From a virus, in the IMG/VR virus record IMGVR_UViG_3300027899_000075, positions 1 through 22,300 of that record: DNA of 22,300 bases; one strand, written 5' to 3'. Each line of letters opens with the position of its first letter. Position 1 is the stretch's first letter. Below are positions 13,300 through 18,857 of the stretch, piece by piece. The translations under genes and the position numbers were made by a program. The notes below the pieces were generated by a model. That model saw only the letters and a program-made list of their open reading frames with translations. It was not told where the DNA came from and ran no database searches.

Positions 13300-13587
13300 T
13301 CAAGCGTTGTTGCTGATCATGAAGCGCGAACCATCCTTACGGAACCCATAGGTGCGACTACCTGGGTGAGTGTCGCGCATGAAGTAGCGAGTGGTGCGAC
13401 CGCTCTCGACAGACTCAATCTCCCAATTGCCGTACTGCTCGACCTGCTCACGAATGTCGCTCATGGTAGCGCGGAGGTTCTGAACTCCGTACTTGGTCTT
13501 TGCTTCACGCGAGTCGATACCCCAACCACGGGAGAGATGATTGATGACCTGACGCTTCTTGGAGAGAGTGATTGTGCTGTTTGCCAT
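13300..13587 (-). CDS. Helix-turn-helix DNA-binding protein (HTH_39-like)
   Basis: 95 residues. The N-terminal half (TLSKKRQVINHLSRGWGIDSREAKTKYGVQNL split over residues 7-38) has the pattern of the small HTH domain found in many phage proteins: helix QVINHL, then DSREAKTKYGV as the turn and recognition helix. It continues with MSDIREQVEQYGNWEIE (42-58) and a strand-rich tail (GRTTRYFMRDTHPGSRTYGF). It probably binds DNA as a regulator. The gene is visibly more GC-rich than its neighbours, which may indicate later acquisition. Its own promoter and terminator make it a single-gene unit with an 80-base leader. Confidence 0.85.
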   Translation of the reverse strand: MANSTITLSKKRQVINHLSRGWGIDSREAKTKYGVQNLRATMSDIREQVEQYGNWEIESVESGRTTRYFMRDTHPGSRTYGFRKDGSRFMISNNA

Positions 13588-13676
13588 AATGATAATATTC
13601 CTTTTCTGTCGTTTCTTTGACTCTTGAAACCATCCGAATCGTCGTGAGTCTTTTCGTCGTTCGGTTAACTGGGTAT

Positions 13677-13704
13677 ATTATAACATATCCCTACCCTTTG
13701 TCAA
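13677..13704 (-). promoter_or_regulatory. Consensus sigma70-type promoter for the HTH gene
   Basis: Minus strand: TTGACA (13699-13704), 16-bp spacer, TATAAT (13677-13682), with TG two bases before the -10. Leader of about 80 bases; it contains complementary segments GACTC/GAGTC and CCGAA/TTCGG that could fold. Confidence 0.87.
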
Positions 13705-13746
13705 GCCCCTTGGACGCTTTCCCAGCGAAATTCCTAAATATCTTAT

Positions 13747-14316
13747 ATGATTTTTGAATCATTTTTCAATTATTTAAACTTTAAAAATAAGAATGAGCTA
13801 TTAGCCTCAACTGAGGAGCATGGCGAGCTAAAGCTCATAAACAAAGGAATCAGGTGTGGAGTCCACCTATGGCATTACGATGTAGAAATTATCGGAATGG
13901 AAGGTAAGTCAGATAATTGGAATATATCGTTAGCAAATTACAAACATAAACCAAAGGAAAGCATATCTGTTATCGGATTTGCTCGTAATGGTGATTACTT
14001 TGGTAAGTCCACAGATTTTGCTGCGAGTGGTCCAAACTTTTTAAGATATGTTCTTCCCAAAGCACTAGCACATCACCATAGAACAATGAGTGAAAGTGGT
14101 ATACCCCTTACAACATTTTCCATGGGAGCAGAGGATGTAAATCCAGATATGGTTAAAAGAAAGCAACGAGTGTATCAATCAATGTTCAGTGATTTTGAAC
14201 ATGATGATTCACCCGAATCGGTAATAGCAAATGAACTATTTAATAGAATGTCAGGAAGGGGGCAATCCCTTCCCATGATGTCATTCCGTATTCCGAGGCA
14301 TCTTACGATACTTTAA
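13747..14316 (+). CDS. Unknown protein on the opposite strand to its neighbours
   Basis: 189 residues. Starts MIFESFFNYLNFKNKNEL; no family recognised. Notable segments: GIRCGVHLWHYDVEIIG (34-50), SVIGFARNGDYFGKSTDF (73-90), and a His-rich LAHHHRTM (107-114). The reading frame uses phage-like codons and has no close competitor on the minus strand over its first 530 bases. Its 3' end overlaps the metallopeptidase gene by 36 bases, tail to tail. No SD precedes the ATG, so the start may lie elsewhere. Promoter not clear; CCTAAATA upstream only partly resembles the late box. Confidence 0.65.
   Translation: MIFESFFNYLNFKNKNELLASTEEHGELKLINKGIRCGVHLWHYDVEIIGMEGKSDNWNISLANYKHKPKESISVIGFARNGDYFGKSTDFAASGPNFLRYVLPKALAHHHRTMSESGIPLTTFSMGAEDVNPDMVKRKQRVYQSMFSDFEHDDSPESVIANELFNRMSGRGQSLPMMSFRIPRHLTIL
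14254..14273 (-). terminator. Hairpin after the metallopeptidase gene, possible terminator
   Basis: GGAAGGG (14254-14260) pairs with CCCTTCC (14267-14273) around a 6-nt loop, 8 bases past the minus-strand stop. The following minus-strand sequence TGACATTCTATT is only modestly T-rich. Like the gp32 terminator, it lies inside the end of a convergent plus-strand gene. Confidence 0.4.
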
Positions 14317-14583
14317 CTTCCACAACGCTTTAGCGATGGTCGTAGCGGTTTCTAGTACAGCTTCTTCAGATAACTCTGGACGAATAGCATGAAGCACTTC
14401 ATGGATGATAGTATCCATCATATCAATTGGTTTGAGACTTCTCTTAACCCAAATTTCTGGTTTGGCATAGGTTGGATGATCGCATTCGCCATATGAAGCA
14501 GCAGCAAGGTCGGTAGATTTTACAATCTTCACCTTCCACATCTTGTTATTGATTTTAATTTTTATTTCTTCTTCCGGAATCAT
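14281..14583 (-). CDS. Small zinc metallopeptidase-like protein (HExxH)
   Basis: 100 residues. HEVLH (HExxH) lies at residues 61-65 in TIIHEVLHAI, followed after about 8 residues by LSEEAVLETA, where a Glu could be the third metal ligand. The N-terminus is a short beta region (EIKIKINNKMWKVKIV). This is the layout of the small SprT/ImmA-like putative peptidases of phages, which consist of little more than the metal site. Substrate unknown. The SD GGAG lies 7 bases upstream. It is the last gene of the overlapping chain that begins after tRNA-Gly. Confidence 0.82.
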   Translation of the reverse strand: MIPEEEIKIKINNKMWKVKIVKSTDLAAASYGECDHPTYAKPEIWVKRSLKPIDMMDTIIHEVLHAIRPELSEEAVLETATTIAKALWKLKYRKMPRNTE

Positions 14584-14601
14584 GATAATTCTCCATATAT
14601 T

Positions 14602-14736
14602 TCATTTTATGTTATTGCTACAAATTGCTGTCGGTGGTATGTTTGTTGTTATTTTAATTCTAGGAGGCAAGAACAAAAGAGCTAATATACTAAAAGATAA
14701 TATAATTCTCGATATGGTGATGTCGCGGTTACCCAT
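14602..14736 (-). CDS. 44-residue hydrophobic small protein
   Basis: Starts MGNRDITISRIILSFS; residues 9-24 (SRIILSFSILALLFLP) could be one membrane helix, followed by a polar Thr/Asn-rich tail. Its ATG overlaps the stop region of the preceding membrane protein by 8 bases (ATGGGTAA), and its stop is followed by the SD of the metallopeptidase gene, so it fits the minus-strand chain. A plus-strand ORF (14609-14755) covers the same DNA but has no SD and no collinear neighbours. Confidence 0.48.
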   Translation of the reverse strand: MGNRDITISRIILSFSILALLFLPPRIKITTNIPPTAICSNNIK

Positions 14737-14896
14737 CCGTTACGATCCAATATAATATCGATACTGCTATGATACCCAACACAATTAATGTATTCAATAT
14801 CACAATGGCATTGACTACTTTAATTTCATAAAGTATTTCTTTGAAATTTTCATTGACTTCTGATTTCTTTGGGGACTTTGGGCTGGTTGTAGTCAT
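14729..14896 (-). CDS. 55-residue single-span membrane protein
   Basis: The first 27 residues are polar and Lys-rich (MTTTSPKSPKKSEVNENFKE...). Residues 28-51 (VNAIVILNTLIVLGIIAVSI and on to LYW) are a clear transmembrane helix, ending in IVTDG. Its ATG overlaps the stop of the preceding 42-residue gene (TAATG), a strong sign of translational coupling. No family recognised. Confidence 0.7.
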   Translation of the reverse strand: MTTTSPKSPKKSEVNENFKEILYEIKVVNAIVILNTLIVLGIIAVSILYWIVTDG

Positions 14897-15024
14897 TAAT
14901 CTGATCCGTTCTTGTTGGTATTTAGCAATACCATGTAATAATCATGCTCATGCTGATTTTCGCGTTGAGCTTCTCGTCTTTTTTGCCGTTCTATGTAAAA
15001 CTTTACTTCTGTGTCGCTTGCCAT
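14896..15024 (-). CDS. 42-residue charged small protein, overlapping frame
   Basis: Starts MASDTEVKFYIERQKRREAQ and is strongly charged and helical, ending NTNKNGSD. The start is placed at 15024, with AAAGGA about 12 bases upstream. The first 77 bases overlap the GKGDKPR-type gene in another frame. The stop overlaps the ATG of the next gene, which supports this frame being translated. Alternatively, it is reached by frameshifting from the upstream gene. Function unknown. Confidence 0.55.
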   Translation of the reverse strand: MASDTEVKFYIERQKRREAQRENQHEHDYYMVLLNTNKNGSD

Positions 15025-15139
15025 TGTTGGGTTTATCCTTTTTACCGAAAATTCTATCCCAATTCTCTGACCATTTTTGGTAGTCCATTGTTCTAGGTTT
15101 ATCACCCTTGCCAGCAGAATGTTTTCGATTATCACTCAT
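14948..15139 (-). CDS. Small conserved phage protein of the KHSAGKGDKPR type
   Basis: 63 residues. The N-terminal segment RKHSAGKGDKPRTMDYQKWS (5-24) followed by ENWDRIFGKKD is a pattern remembered from many short phage proteins of unknown function (GKGDKxR, then NWDRIFG). The rest is very basic (KRHRSKVLHRTAKKTRSSTR) and may bind nucleic acid. Its ATG lies only 2 bases after the last base of tRNA-Gly, so there is no room for an SD outside the tRNA itself; processing of the tRNA 3' end would leave a leaderless mRNA. It overlaps the next gene out of frame by 77 bases. Confidence 0.72.
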   Translation of the reverse strand: MSDNRKHSAGKGDKPRTMDYQKWSENWDRIFGKKDKPNNGKRHRSKVLHRTAKKTRSSTRKSA

Positions 15140-15141
15140 AA

Positions 15142-15212
15142 AGCGGAATACGGGAATCGAACCCGTTTAACTGGTTTGGAAAACCAGGACATCACCAATA
15201 TGCTAATCCCGC
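15142..15212 (-). tRNA. tRNA-Gly (anticodon UCC)
   Basis: 71 nt. Acceptor GCGGGAT/ATTCCGC; D-stem GCA/TGT; anticodon stem CTGGT/ACCAG with loop TTTCCAA, anticodon TCC (codon GGA); T-arm ACGGG-TTCGATT-CCCGT; discriminator T; no encoded CCA. A protein start codon follows 2 bases after the discriminator. Confidence 0.93.
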
Positions 15213-15228
15213 AATAATGTATATAGAA

Positions 15229-15300
15229 TACCCCCAGCAGGGATTGAACCTACGACCATTAGCTTAAAAGGCTATTACTCTACCGCTGAGTTATGGGGGC
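15229..15300 (-). tRNA. tRNA-Lys (anticodon UUU)
   Basis: 72 nt. Acceptor GCCCCCA/TGGGGGT; D-arm ACTC-AGCGGTA-GAGT; anticodon stem TAGC/GCTA (outermost pair is A-A) with loop CTTTTAA, anticodon TTT; T-arm GTAGG-TTCAATC-CCTGC; discriminator A; no encoded CCA. A terminator-like hairpin with its U-tract directly abuts the 5' end. Confidence 0.92.
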
Positions 15301-15332
15301 AAAATAAAACAGGGGGTGGCGAGTCCCCCGTT
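15301..15332 (-). terminator. Terminator hairpin directly upstream of tRNA-Lys
   Basis: On the minus strand AAC-GGGGG-actcgcca-CCCCC-t-GTT (15308-15332) is followed by TTATTTT, ending where tRNA-Lys begins. Such a strong GC stem with a U-tract should stop much of the transcription from the promoter at 15520-15547, so the two tRNAs downstream would get only readthrough. Confidence 0.7.
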
Positions 15333-15513
15333 GTGTTTAACGCCTAGTTTCGTATGTAAGAGCGTATTAGAACCTATAAGGATACGCAATGATGATTTTC
15401 TCTAAATCATCAAACTCATTACATTATAATATAACTGGCTCTAATCTGACATTTTTTTAAATATTAATCATTGTCATATCCTTCATAATGTGTGAAGAGC
15501 ATCTTCCTGTTAT
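15301..15513 (-). ncRNA. Candidate ~210-nt structured small RNA
   Basis: A strong promoter (start near 15513) and a terminator (15301-15332) enclose 180 bases with no long ORF. Within it are a 9-bp hairpin TGATGATTT-agaga-AAATCATCA (about 15390-15412), a hairpin with stem GCGTAT/ATACGC and inner CCT/AGG (about 15363-15388), and the terminator stem. A 12-codon ORF with AGGAAG in front of it (MLFTHYEGYDND) begins near the 5' end and could be a leader peptide. The unit is either a regulatory RNA or an attenuated leader of the tRNA-Lys/tRNA-Gly operon. Only the boundaries and hairpins are seen. Confidence 0.45.
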
Positions 15514-15519
15514 ATTCAT

Positions 15520-15547
15520 ATTATACCATAACTGGAGCGTTTGTCAA
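15520..15547 (-). promoter_or_regulatory. Consensus sigma70-type promoter before the candidate small RNA
   Basis: Minus strand: TTGACA (15542-15547), 16-bp spacer, TATAAT (15520-15525) with TATGG just before it (extended -10). It overlaps the last codons of the 172-residue gene. Confidence 0.87.
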
Positions 15548-16039
15548 GCCCTCTGTATACCAATCTGGAATTTTTGTATATTTCCATTTGGCAAACTTGG
15601 ACTTTACCCCAATATAATATTTACGATACGCAGATACACCATTTCCATGAACTTTAAATTCATCTGGCATTGCCTGTGCGAATGGTGTCAAATCCCCATC
15701 AGGAGTTCTGAGTGGATAATACTTGGAGAACCACTTAGACATTTGTTCACACGAATGTATCTTGCCATACCTTCGTGTGTATTCATGGCAGAGTTCAAGC
15801 GTGTGGTCTGCCAACCACATATAGTTCTCTTTGGTCTGCCTTGCCCATATAGTGCAAGGATGATTGGCAAATGCTTGCTTGTATAGATTTACAGGAACAT
15901 TATATACAACATCACTGCCAGATAGACGATGATTTGTGGAGAGCATCTGACAGCCCTCCACAATCATCTTAACTATATGTTTATCGCACATCATCTGTGC
16001 GGAGATACACGGATCTTTATCAAGAATGAATATGTTCAT
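15521..16039 (-). CDS. Phage protein resembling the Pyr_excise-type family
   Basis: 172 residues. The opening MNIFILDKDPCISAQMMCDK and the pattern CDKHIVKMIVEGCQMLST (18-35), NHPCTIWARQTKENYMWL (59-76), LCHEYTRRYGKIH (83-95), TPFAQAMPDE (117-126), AYRKYYIGVKSKFAKWK (136-152) is well remembered from T4-like phages and from bacterial proteins grouped with pyrimidine-dimer DNA glycosylases (Pfam Pyr_excise). The glycosylase role is uncertain and rests on that family label; conserved His, Cys and Trp would suit a nucleic-acid enzyme. The ATG overlaps the stop of the preceding 54-residue gene (ATGA). It ends a four-gene overlapping chain. Confidence 0.8.
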   Translation of the reverse strand: MNIFILDKDPCISAQMMCDKHIVKMIVEGCQMLSTNHRLSGSDVVYNVPVNLYKQAFANHPCTIWARQTKENYMWLADHTLELCHEYTRRYGKIHSCEQMSKWFSKYYPLRTPDGDLTPFAQAMPDEFKVHGNGVSAYRKYYIGVKSKFAKWKYTKIPDWYTEGLTNAPVMV

Positions 16040-16200
16040 AGTCCAAGTCGGTGATAGAGGAATTTTGGAAGACGATCTTGCTTATACAATTCTTCTAGAG
16101 TCTTCTTTTTGGCATTCGCAAGACTTTCATGTGCTCTCGCCTTGCGACGATTCTTTGCCTTGCGATGTTTATGAGAAACATCTGTCATTGGAGCATTCAT
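16036..16200 (-). CDS. 54-residue basic protein
   Basis: Starts MNAPMTDVSHKHRKAKNRRK; residues 10-34 are rich in Lys and Arg, then a helix (KKTLEELYKQDRLPKFLYHR). Probably binds nucleic acid or a ribosome, but no family is recognised. Both ends overlap neighbours by ATGA, and AAGGA lies 6 bases before the ATG, so expression is coupled along the chain. Confidence 0.72.
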   Translation of the reverse strand: MNAPMTDVSHKHRKAKNRRKARAHESLANAKKKTLEELYKQDRLPKFLYHRLGL

Positions 16201-16334
16201 GAGTTTTCCTTTTTGTTAGCGGTAGTTCCAATTAGGTTCTTTTTCCTATTTAATGTCTTTAACGCCATCTCGTCCCTAAGTTTTCGTTGAGTTCTCGAAC
16301 TTAATCCACGACTTGAATCTTTATTACGCGCCAT
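16197..16334 (-). CDS. 45-residue basic protein
   Basis: Starts MARNKDSSRGLSSRTQRKLR and ends TTANKKENS; highly basic with a short helix (RTQRKLRDEMALKTLN). Its start overlaps the stop of the SH3-like gene (TAATG) and its stop overlaps the next start (ATGA). No family recognised. With the 54-residue protein it forms a pair of small basic proteins inside one translationally coupled chain. Confidence 0.68.
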   Translation of the reverse strand: MARNKDSSRGLSSRTQRKLRDEMALKTLNRKKNLIGTTANKKENS

Positions 16335-16939
16335 TATTTCTTATCCTTTCGTTTAAGTGCTTCCGCACGGAGTCTATTGAGAATGTGTGTCGCATTCTCC
16401 CTATCTTTCTTGTGTTTTTCGTATTGTTCGGTAATACTACTTCTTGTGTTTCTTGGTAATTTCGCGCTACGAGTATTAATTCTATTTACTGGATCAACAT
16501 CTTTCTCGTCGCGACTCTTATCAAAGAATTTATTTGATTTTTGCTGACTGGATTCAAGATTTTTCTTCTTATTATCATCCATATCCTGAATATCATCAGC
16601 ATCTTTATTATTTTCGTCTACTTTTTCATGTTTTTGCTTATTATCGGGAGTATTCTTTGTCAATTCTTTGGCATTAATGAATAATTCAACACTATTTACA
16701 TAGAAACTCTTCCATGCGCCTTGTGTTACATCCCAAAATGGTAAAATATCAACTTTGGCATCGGGAAGAAATATCTTATCGACTGCCTTTGTGTATTGTG
16801 ATGGAATCAAATCGTAATTTAGTGTTGCCAATGCTATACGAAGTGTTCCATCTCGCTTGACAAATGCTATCTTACAGATTCCTTCTACGAGGAAGTCCAA
16901 TAGAATTGTTCTTGTTATCTCGTTTTTGTGTAGTGGCAT
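16334..16939 (-). CDS. SH3-like beta-barrel protein with long charged tail
   Basis: 201 residues. The N-terminal 90 residues match the SH3-type beta-barrel proteins of T4-like phages: LVEGICKIAFVKRDGTLRIA (17-36), the motif LNYDLIPSQY (40-49), then ILPFWDVTQGAWKSFYVNSV (64-83). The remaining 110 residues are low-complexity and charged (Asp, Lys, Asn), probably disordered, ending in a basic helix (ILNRLRAEALKRKDKK). Function of this phage family is not known. The SD AGGAG lies 6 bases upstream. The gene overlaps the upstream 65-residue gene by 68 bases. Confidence 0.8.
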   Translation of the reverse strand: MPLHKNEITRTILLDFLVEGICKIAFVKRDGTLRIALATLNYDLIPSQYTKAVDKIFLPDAKVDILPFWDVTQGAWKSFYVNSVELFINAKELTKNTPDNKQKHEKVDENNKDADDIQDMDDNKKKNLESSQQKSNKFFDKSRDEKDVDPVNRINTRSAKLPRNTRSSITEQYEKHKKDRENATHILNRLRAEALKRKDKK

Positions 16940-17069
16940 CTTTTTCTCCTGGAAGTAGTTTAGGTAATCCTAACATACCCCGTAATTTTTCACGATAGTA
17001 TTCTGGACTACCATGAGTATAATCGCTAGCTATTTTAATGTCAAGTTCTTTCCAATTAGGTTTGTTCAT
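16872..17069 (-). CDS. 65-residue protein of unknown function
   Basis: Read from the ATG at 17069 (MNKPNWKELDIKIASDY); an upstream GTG at 17099 would add 10 residues but lies in the divergent gene's leader. Contains a possible helix (SPEYYREKLRGMLGLP) and a basic C-terminus (GLPRRRNL). It overlaps the SH3-like gene by 68 bases in another frame and contains that gene's SD and a probable promoter. No SD of its own; GATAAATA, one base off the late box, lies 5 bases upstream. Confidence 0.62.
   Translation of the reverse strand: MNKPNWKELDIKIASDYTHGSPEYYREKLRGMLGLPKLLPGEKDATTQKRDNKNNSIGLPRRRNL
17016..17044 (-). promoter_or_regulatory. Internal promoter for the SH3-like gene chain
   Basis: Minus strand: TTGACA (17039-17044), 17-bp spacer, TATACT (17016-17021), inside the 65-residue gene. 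One mismatch to consensus. Transcription would start near 17009, about 70 bases before the SH3-like ATG. Confidence 0.55.
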
Positions 17070-17100
17070 ACATATATTTATCTTTGGAGATTTAATCACA

Positions 17101-17321
17101 TGTCAGACAAATACACAATAGCATTTCCAATTACAACAGCTGGTTATACTGGAAGCATATCTGGATTTATCAGCACAGCAGAAACTGCTCATAATGTCGA
17201 GTTTATTCCAGCAAGAGGATCAACCGCGCGAGTGACAATAAAAGCACTAGCTGGAGTAGTATATCCAATTGTTTGTTCCACTATAAAACCATCAACATCC
17301 ACTATATTGGGACTCAATTAA
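17101..17321 (+). CDS. Small beta-rich protein, possibly virion-associated
   Basis: 73 residues from the ATG at 17101, chosen because GGAGA lies 9 bases upstream; a longer in-frame start at 17013 has no SD and crosses the divergent gene. Sequence MSDKYTIAFPITTAGYTGSI... with VEFIPARGSTARVTIKALAG (33-52) and VVYPIVCSTIKP (53-64) alternates strands and turns, like a small beta-barrel or decoration domain. It resembles in style the C-terminal domain of the 420-residue structural protein (VTIKALRAN). Its stop overlaps the convergent gene's stop by 3 bases. Confidence 0.72.
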
Positions 17322-17707
17322 CTCTTGAAAGCATTTTGCTTTCGCAGATTATGATCTAGCCAGTAATCCTTCCAATCATATCGTGTGCGATTCTTGAACC
17401 GATAATTATCTGGTCCAATTGAGATATAGGAATCGTCCACATCATGGAAGTGGCAATAATAATATGGACGATGTGATATTGGATCGCCATATTCTCGTTT
17501 AGTTGCTGATCCACCAATATGCTTTTCGGTATATTCACGCAACGAACCAGGAAGAGCGTGAATATTGAAGAAATACTTGATGATATCTGATTCTGTAGCA
17601 CTATTCCACCATGAAACGAATTCATCTTCGTTCATGTTTGGTCGCCATATCCAACACTTATATCCATACTCTTCATTTAAAAAAACTTCAATCGTATTAT
17701 CACGCAT
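17318..17707 (-). CDS. Unknown protein rich in aromatic residues
   Basis: 129 residues. Starts MRDNTIEVFLNEEYGYKCWI; Trp, Tyr and His are frequent (WIWRPNM, FVSWWNS, HRPYYYCHFHD, YDWKDYWLDH). HFHD with nearby Cys (CHFHDVDD, about 84-91) could bind metal, which is speculation. No family recognised. It follows the 71-residue gene with a 3-base gap. Confidence 0.75.
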   Translation of the reverse strand: MRDNTIEVFLNEEYGYKCWIWRPNMNEDEFVSWWNSATESDIIKYFFNIHALPGSLREYTEKHIGGSATKREYGDPISHRPYYYCHFHDVDDSYISIGPDNYRFKNRTRYDWKDYWLDHNLRKQNAFKS

Positions 17708-17710
17708 TAT

Positions 17711-17926
17711 TTAATCTTCTTCTGTTATATGGTTAATAATTGATTTGAGAAAACGATATTCTGAATCAAGAAATGTTCCTGACGCATTGTCTCGTAATAA
17801 CTTTACTGCTAGCTCAGATGCCTTAGTCCACACCACATTACTTTCTTCATACAATCTATCATAGGCATATTCTTCCGACTGCCGACTTAATCTACGACAT
17901 TCTTCGATTTGTTCGGATATGATCAT
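17711..17926 (-). CDS. 71-residue helical protein of unknown function
   Basis: Read from the ATG at 17926 (MIISEQIEECRRLSRQSEEY); an upstream TTG at 17938 overlaps the previous gene. The sequence is mostly helical with alternating charges and hydrophobics (AYDRLYEESNVVWTKASELA), so a helical hairpin is likely. It lies 8 bases after the acidic-protein gene and 3 bases before the 129-residue gene, in one unit. Confidence 0.7.
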   Translation of the reverse strand: MIISEQIEECRRLSRQSEEYAYDRLYEESNVVWTKASELAVKLLRDNASGTFLDSEYRFLKSIINHITEED

Positions 17927-17934
17927 TTTTGACT

Positions 17935-18216
17935 TCAAGATTGTTGTTGATCGTCATCATAATCGTCATCGTCATCATCGTCGTAATCATCATCATCATC
18001 ATCATCGTCATCGTCATCGTCGTCATCTTCGTCATCAGAATCAAAATCGTCAAATTCATCTTCTTCGTCTTCGTCTTCGTCTTCGTCTTCGTCTAATTCG
18101 TCTTCGTCATCATATTCTTCATCTAATTCATCTTCGTCTAATTCGTCTTCGTCATCATCATCAATATTAGAATTGACCATTGGTAAATATGCCTTTATAA
18201 TAGTTTGTGCGTCCAT
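17935..18216 (-). CDS. Extremely acidic Asp/Glu-repeat protein
   Basis: 93 residues from the ATG at 18216; the longer in-frame start at 18270 lies in the promoter. Only the first 17 residues are ordinary (MDAQTIIKAYLPMVNSN). From 18 to about 89 nearly every residue is Asp or Glu, first ELDEDELDEE-type repeats, then runs of Asp with a few Tyr, ending QQQS. The DNA is a run of GAT/GAC/GAA/GAG codons and is prone to length change. Such a polyanion could mimic nucleic acid, bind cations or basic proteins; none of these is shown. Own promoter with a leader of about 20 bases. Confidence 0.75.
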   Translation of the reverse strand: MDAQTIIKAYLPMVNSNIDDDDEDELDEDELDEEYDDEDELDEDEDEDEDEEDEFDDFDSDDEDDDDDDDDDDDDDDYDDDDDDDYDDDQQQS

Positions 18217-18241
18217 AAGTACTTCGCTTTCTGATATTAGT

Positions 18242-18270
18242 ATTATACCATACAGGACTATGTATGTCAA
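18242..18270 (-). promoter_or_regulatory. Consensus sigma70-type promoter for the acidic-protein gene
   Basis: Minus strand: TTGACA (18265-18270), 17-bp spacer, TATAAT (18242-18247), with TATGG before it (extended -10). Same layout as the promoters at 8350 and 15520. Confidence 0.87.
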
Positions 18271-18304
18271 TACCTATATGAGAGATACTCATCCTATTAT
18301 ATCT

Positions 18305-18565
18305 TCATATAAGTTTTGTGTTGGAATTGGATGTTGGAGATTTAGATGGGGTTGGATTAGAAGATGTTGCTGTATCAGCACTCATATTGGTGCTAGAATC
18401 AACATTTGTATTCTTTTTATTCACTATCTTAGTTTTTGTGGGTTCTCTGGTTTTATTTCCAGAATAACTAAGAGTATTTACTTTAGTATTTGGGGGATCG
18501 GTTATTTCAGATGGAAGAACGGAAGATGGTTCCCCTTCTAGGATATATTGTTTAAAGTTTTTCAT
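18305..18565 (-). CDS. Predicted internal head protein, Ser/Thr/Asn-rich
   Basis: 86 residues. Begins MKNFKQYILEG, which fits a T4-type capsid-targeting leader: MK-x-(F/Y)-x-x-(F/Y)-I-x-E, with cleavage by a gp21-like protease after ILE (residues 8-10) before Gly11. The mature part is low-complexity Ser, Thr, Asn and Pro, likely disordered. In T4, leaders of this type bring internal proteins into the prohead and are then removed. The ATG overlaps the stop of the signal-peptide protein (ATGA). A TATAAATA box lies 68 bases upstream, inside that gene. Confidence 0.7.
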   Translation of the reverse strand: MKNFKQYILEGEPSSVLPSEITDPPNTKVNTLSYSGNKTREPTKTKIVNKKNTNVDSSTNMSADTATSSNPTPSKSPTSNSNTKLI

Positions 18566-18852
18566 ATTTTTATTATTACATTTCCATGCCAGATTCGTAT
18601 GCTCTGAGCATCAGGATATTCTTCCCATATCATATTTATAATATTTCTCTCTATTTCCCGTTTGGACTTTCTCGTTATTTTCTTGGGTGTCTCTAACACA
18701 ACCTCACCATTGATCGCTGCACCAAGATTGAACTTGGGAGCGTTGGTAAAGTTAGGAACCTCATATAGAAGGTCTTGAACGGGAAGAATTATAGTCTCTC
18801 CCATAGAAGGACGAGTGAACAAAAGAACCAGAACAAGTATTAAGTATTTCAT
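18562..18852 (-). CDS. Secreted or membrane-anchored small protein with signal peptide
   Basis: 96 residues from the ATG at 18852, chosen because AGGA lies 8 bases upstream; an ATG at 18861 would add MSF and overlap the previous stop (ATGA). Residues 1-20 (MKYLILVLVLLFTRPSMGET) are a typical signal peptide with a possible cleavage after SMG. The mature part (IILPVQDLLYEVPNFT ... KKITRKSKREIERNIINMIWE) is unknown, ending in a strand pair (IRIWHGNVIIKI). It is the only member of this late block without a capsid leader; it may act in the envelope. No family recognised. Confidence 0.72.
   Translation of the reverse strand: MKYLILVLVLLFTRPSMGETIILPVQDLLYEVPNFTNAPKFNLGAAINGEVVLETPKKITRKSKREIERNIINMIWEEYPDAQSIRIWHGNVIIKI
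18633..18640 (-). promoter_or_regulatory. T4-type late promoter box TATAAATA inside a gene
   Basis: Exact TATAAATA on the minus strand, 68 bases upstream of the 86-residue capsid-leader protein and inside the signal-peptide gene. It would allow extra late transcription of the last gene of the block. A chance match cannot be excluded. Confidence 0.42.
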
Positions 18853-18857
18853 GAAAC

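Noticed and set aside
14609-14755. Plus-strand ORF of 48 codons with a hydrophobic start (MLLLQIAVGGMFVVILILGG)
   Set aside because: It has no SD or promoter and lies opposite minus-strand genes that overlap by stop/start codons. The hydrophobic look may come from reading the antisense of another membrane-protein gene. Kept only as an alternative.
17919-18170. Plus-strand ORF rich in His and Arg opposite the acidic gene
   Set aside because: It is simply the complement of the GAT/GAC/GAA codon repeats and has no start signals.
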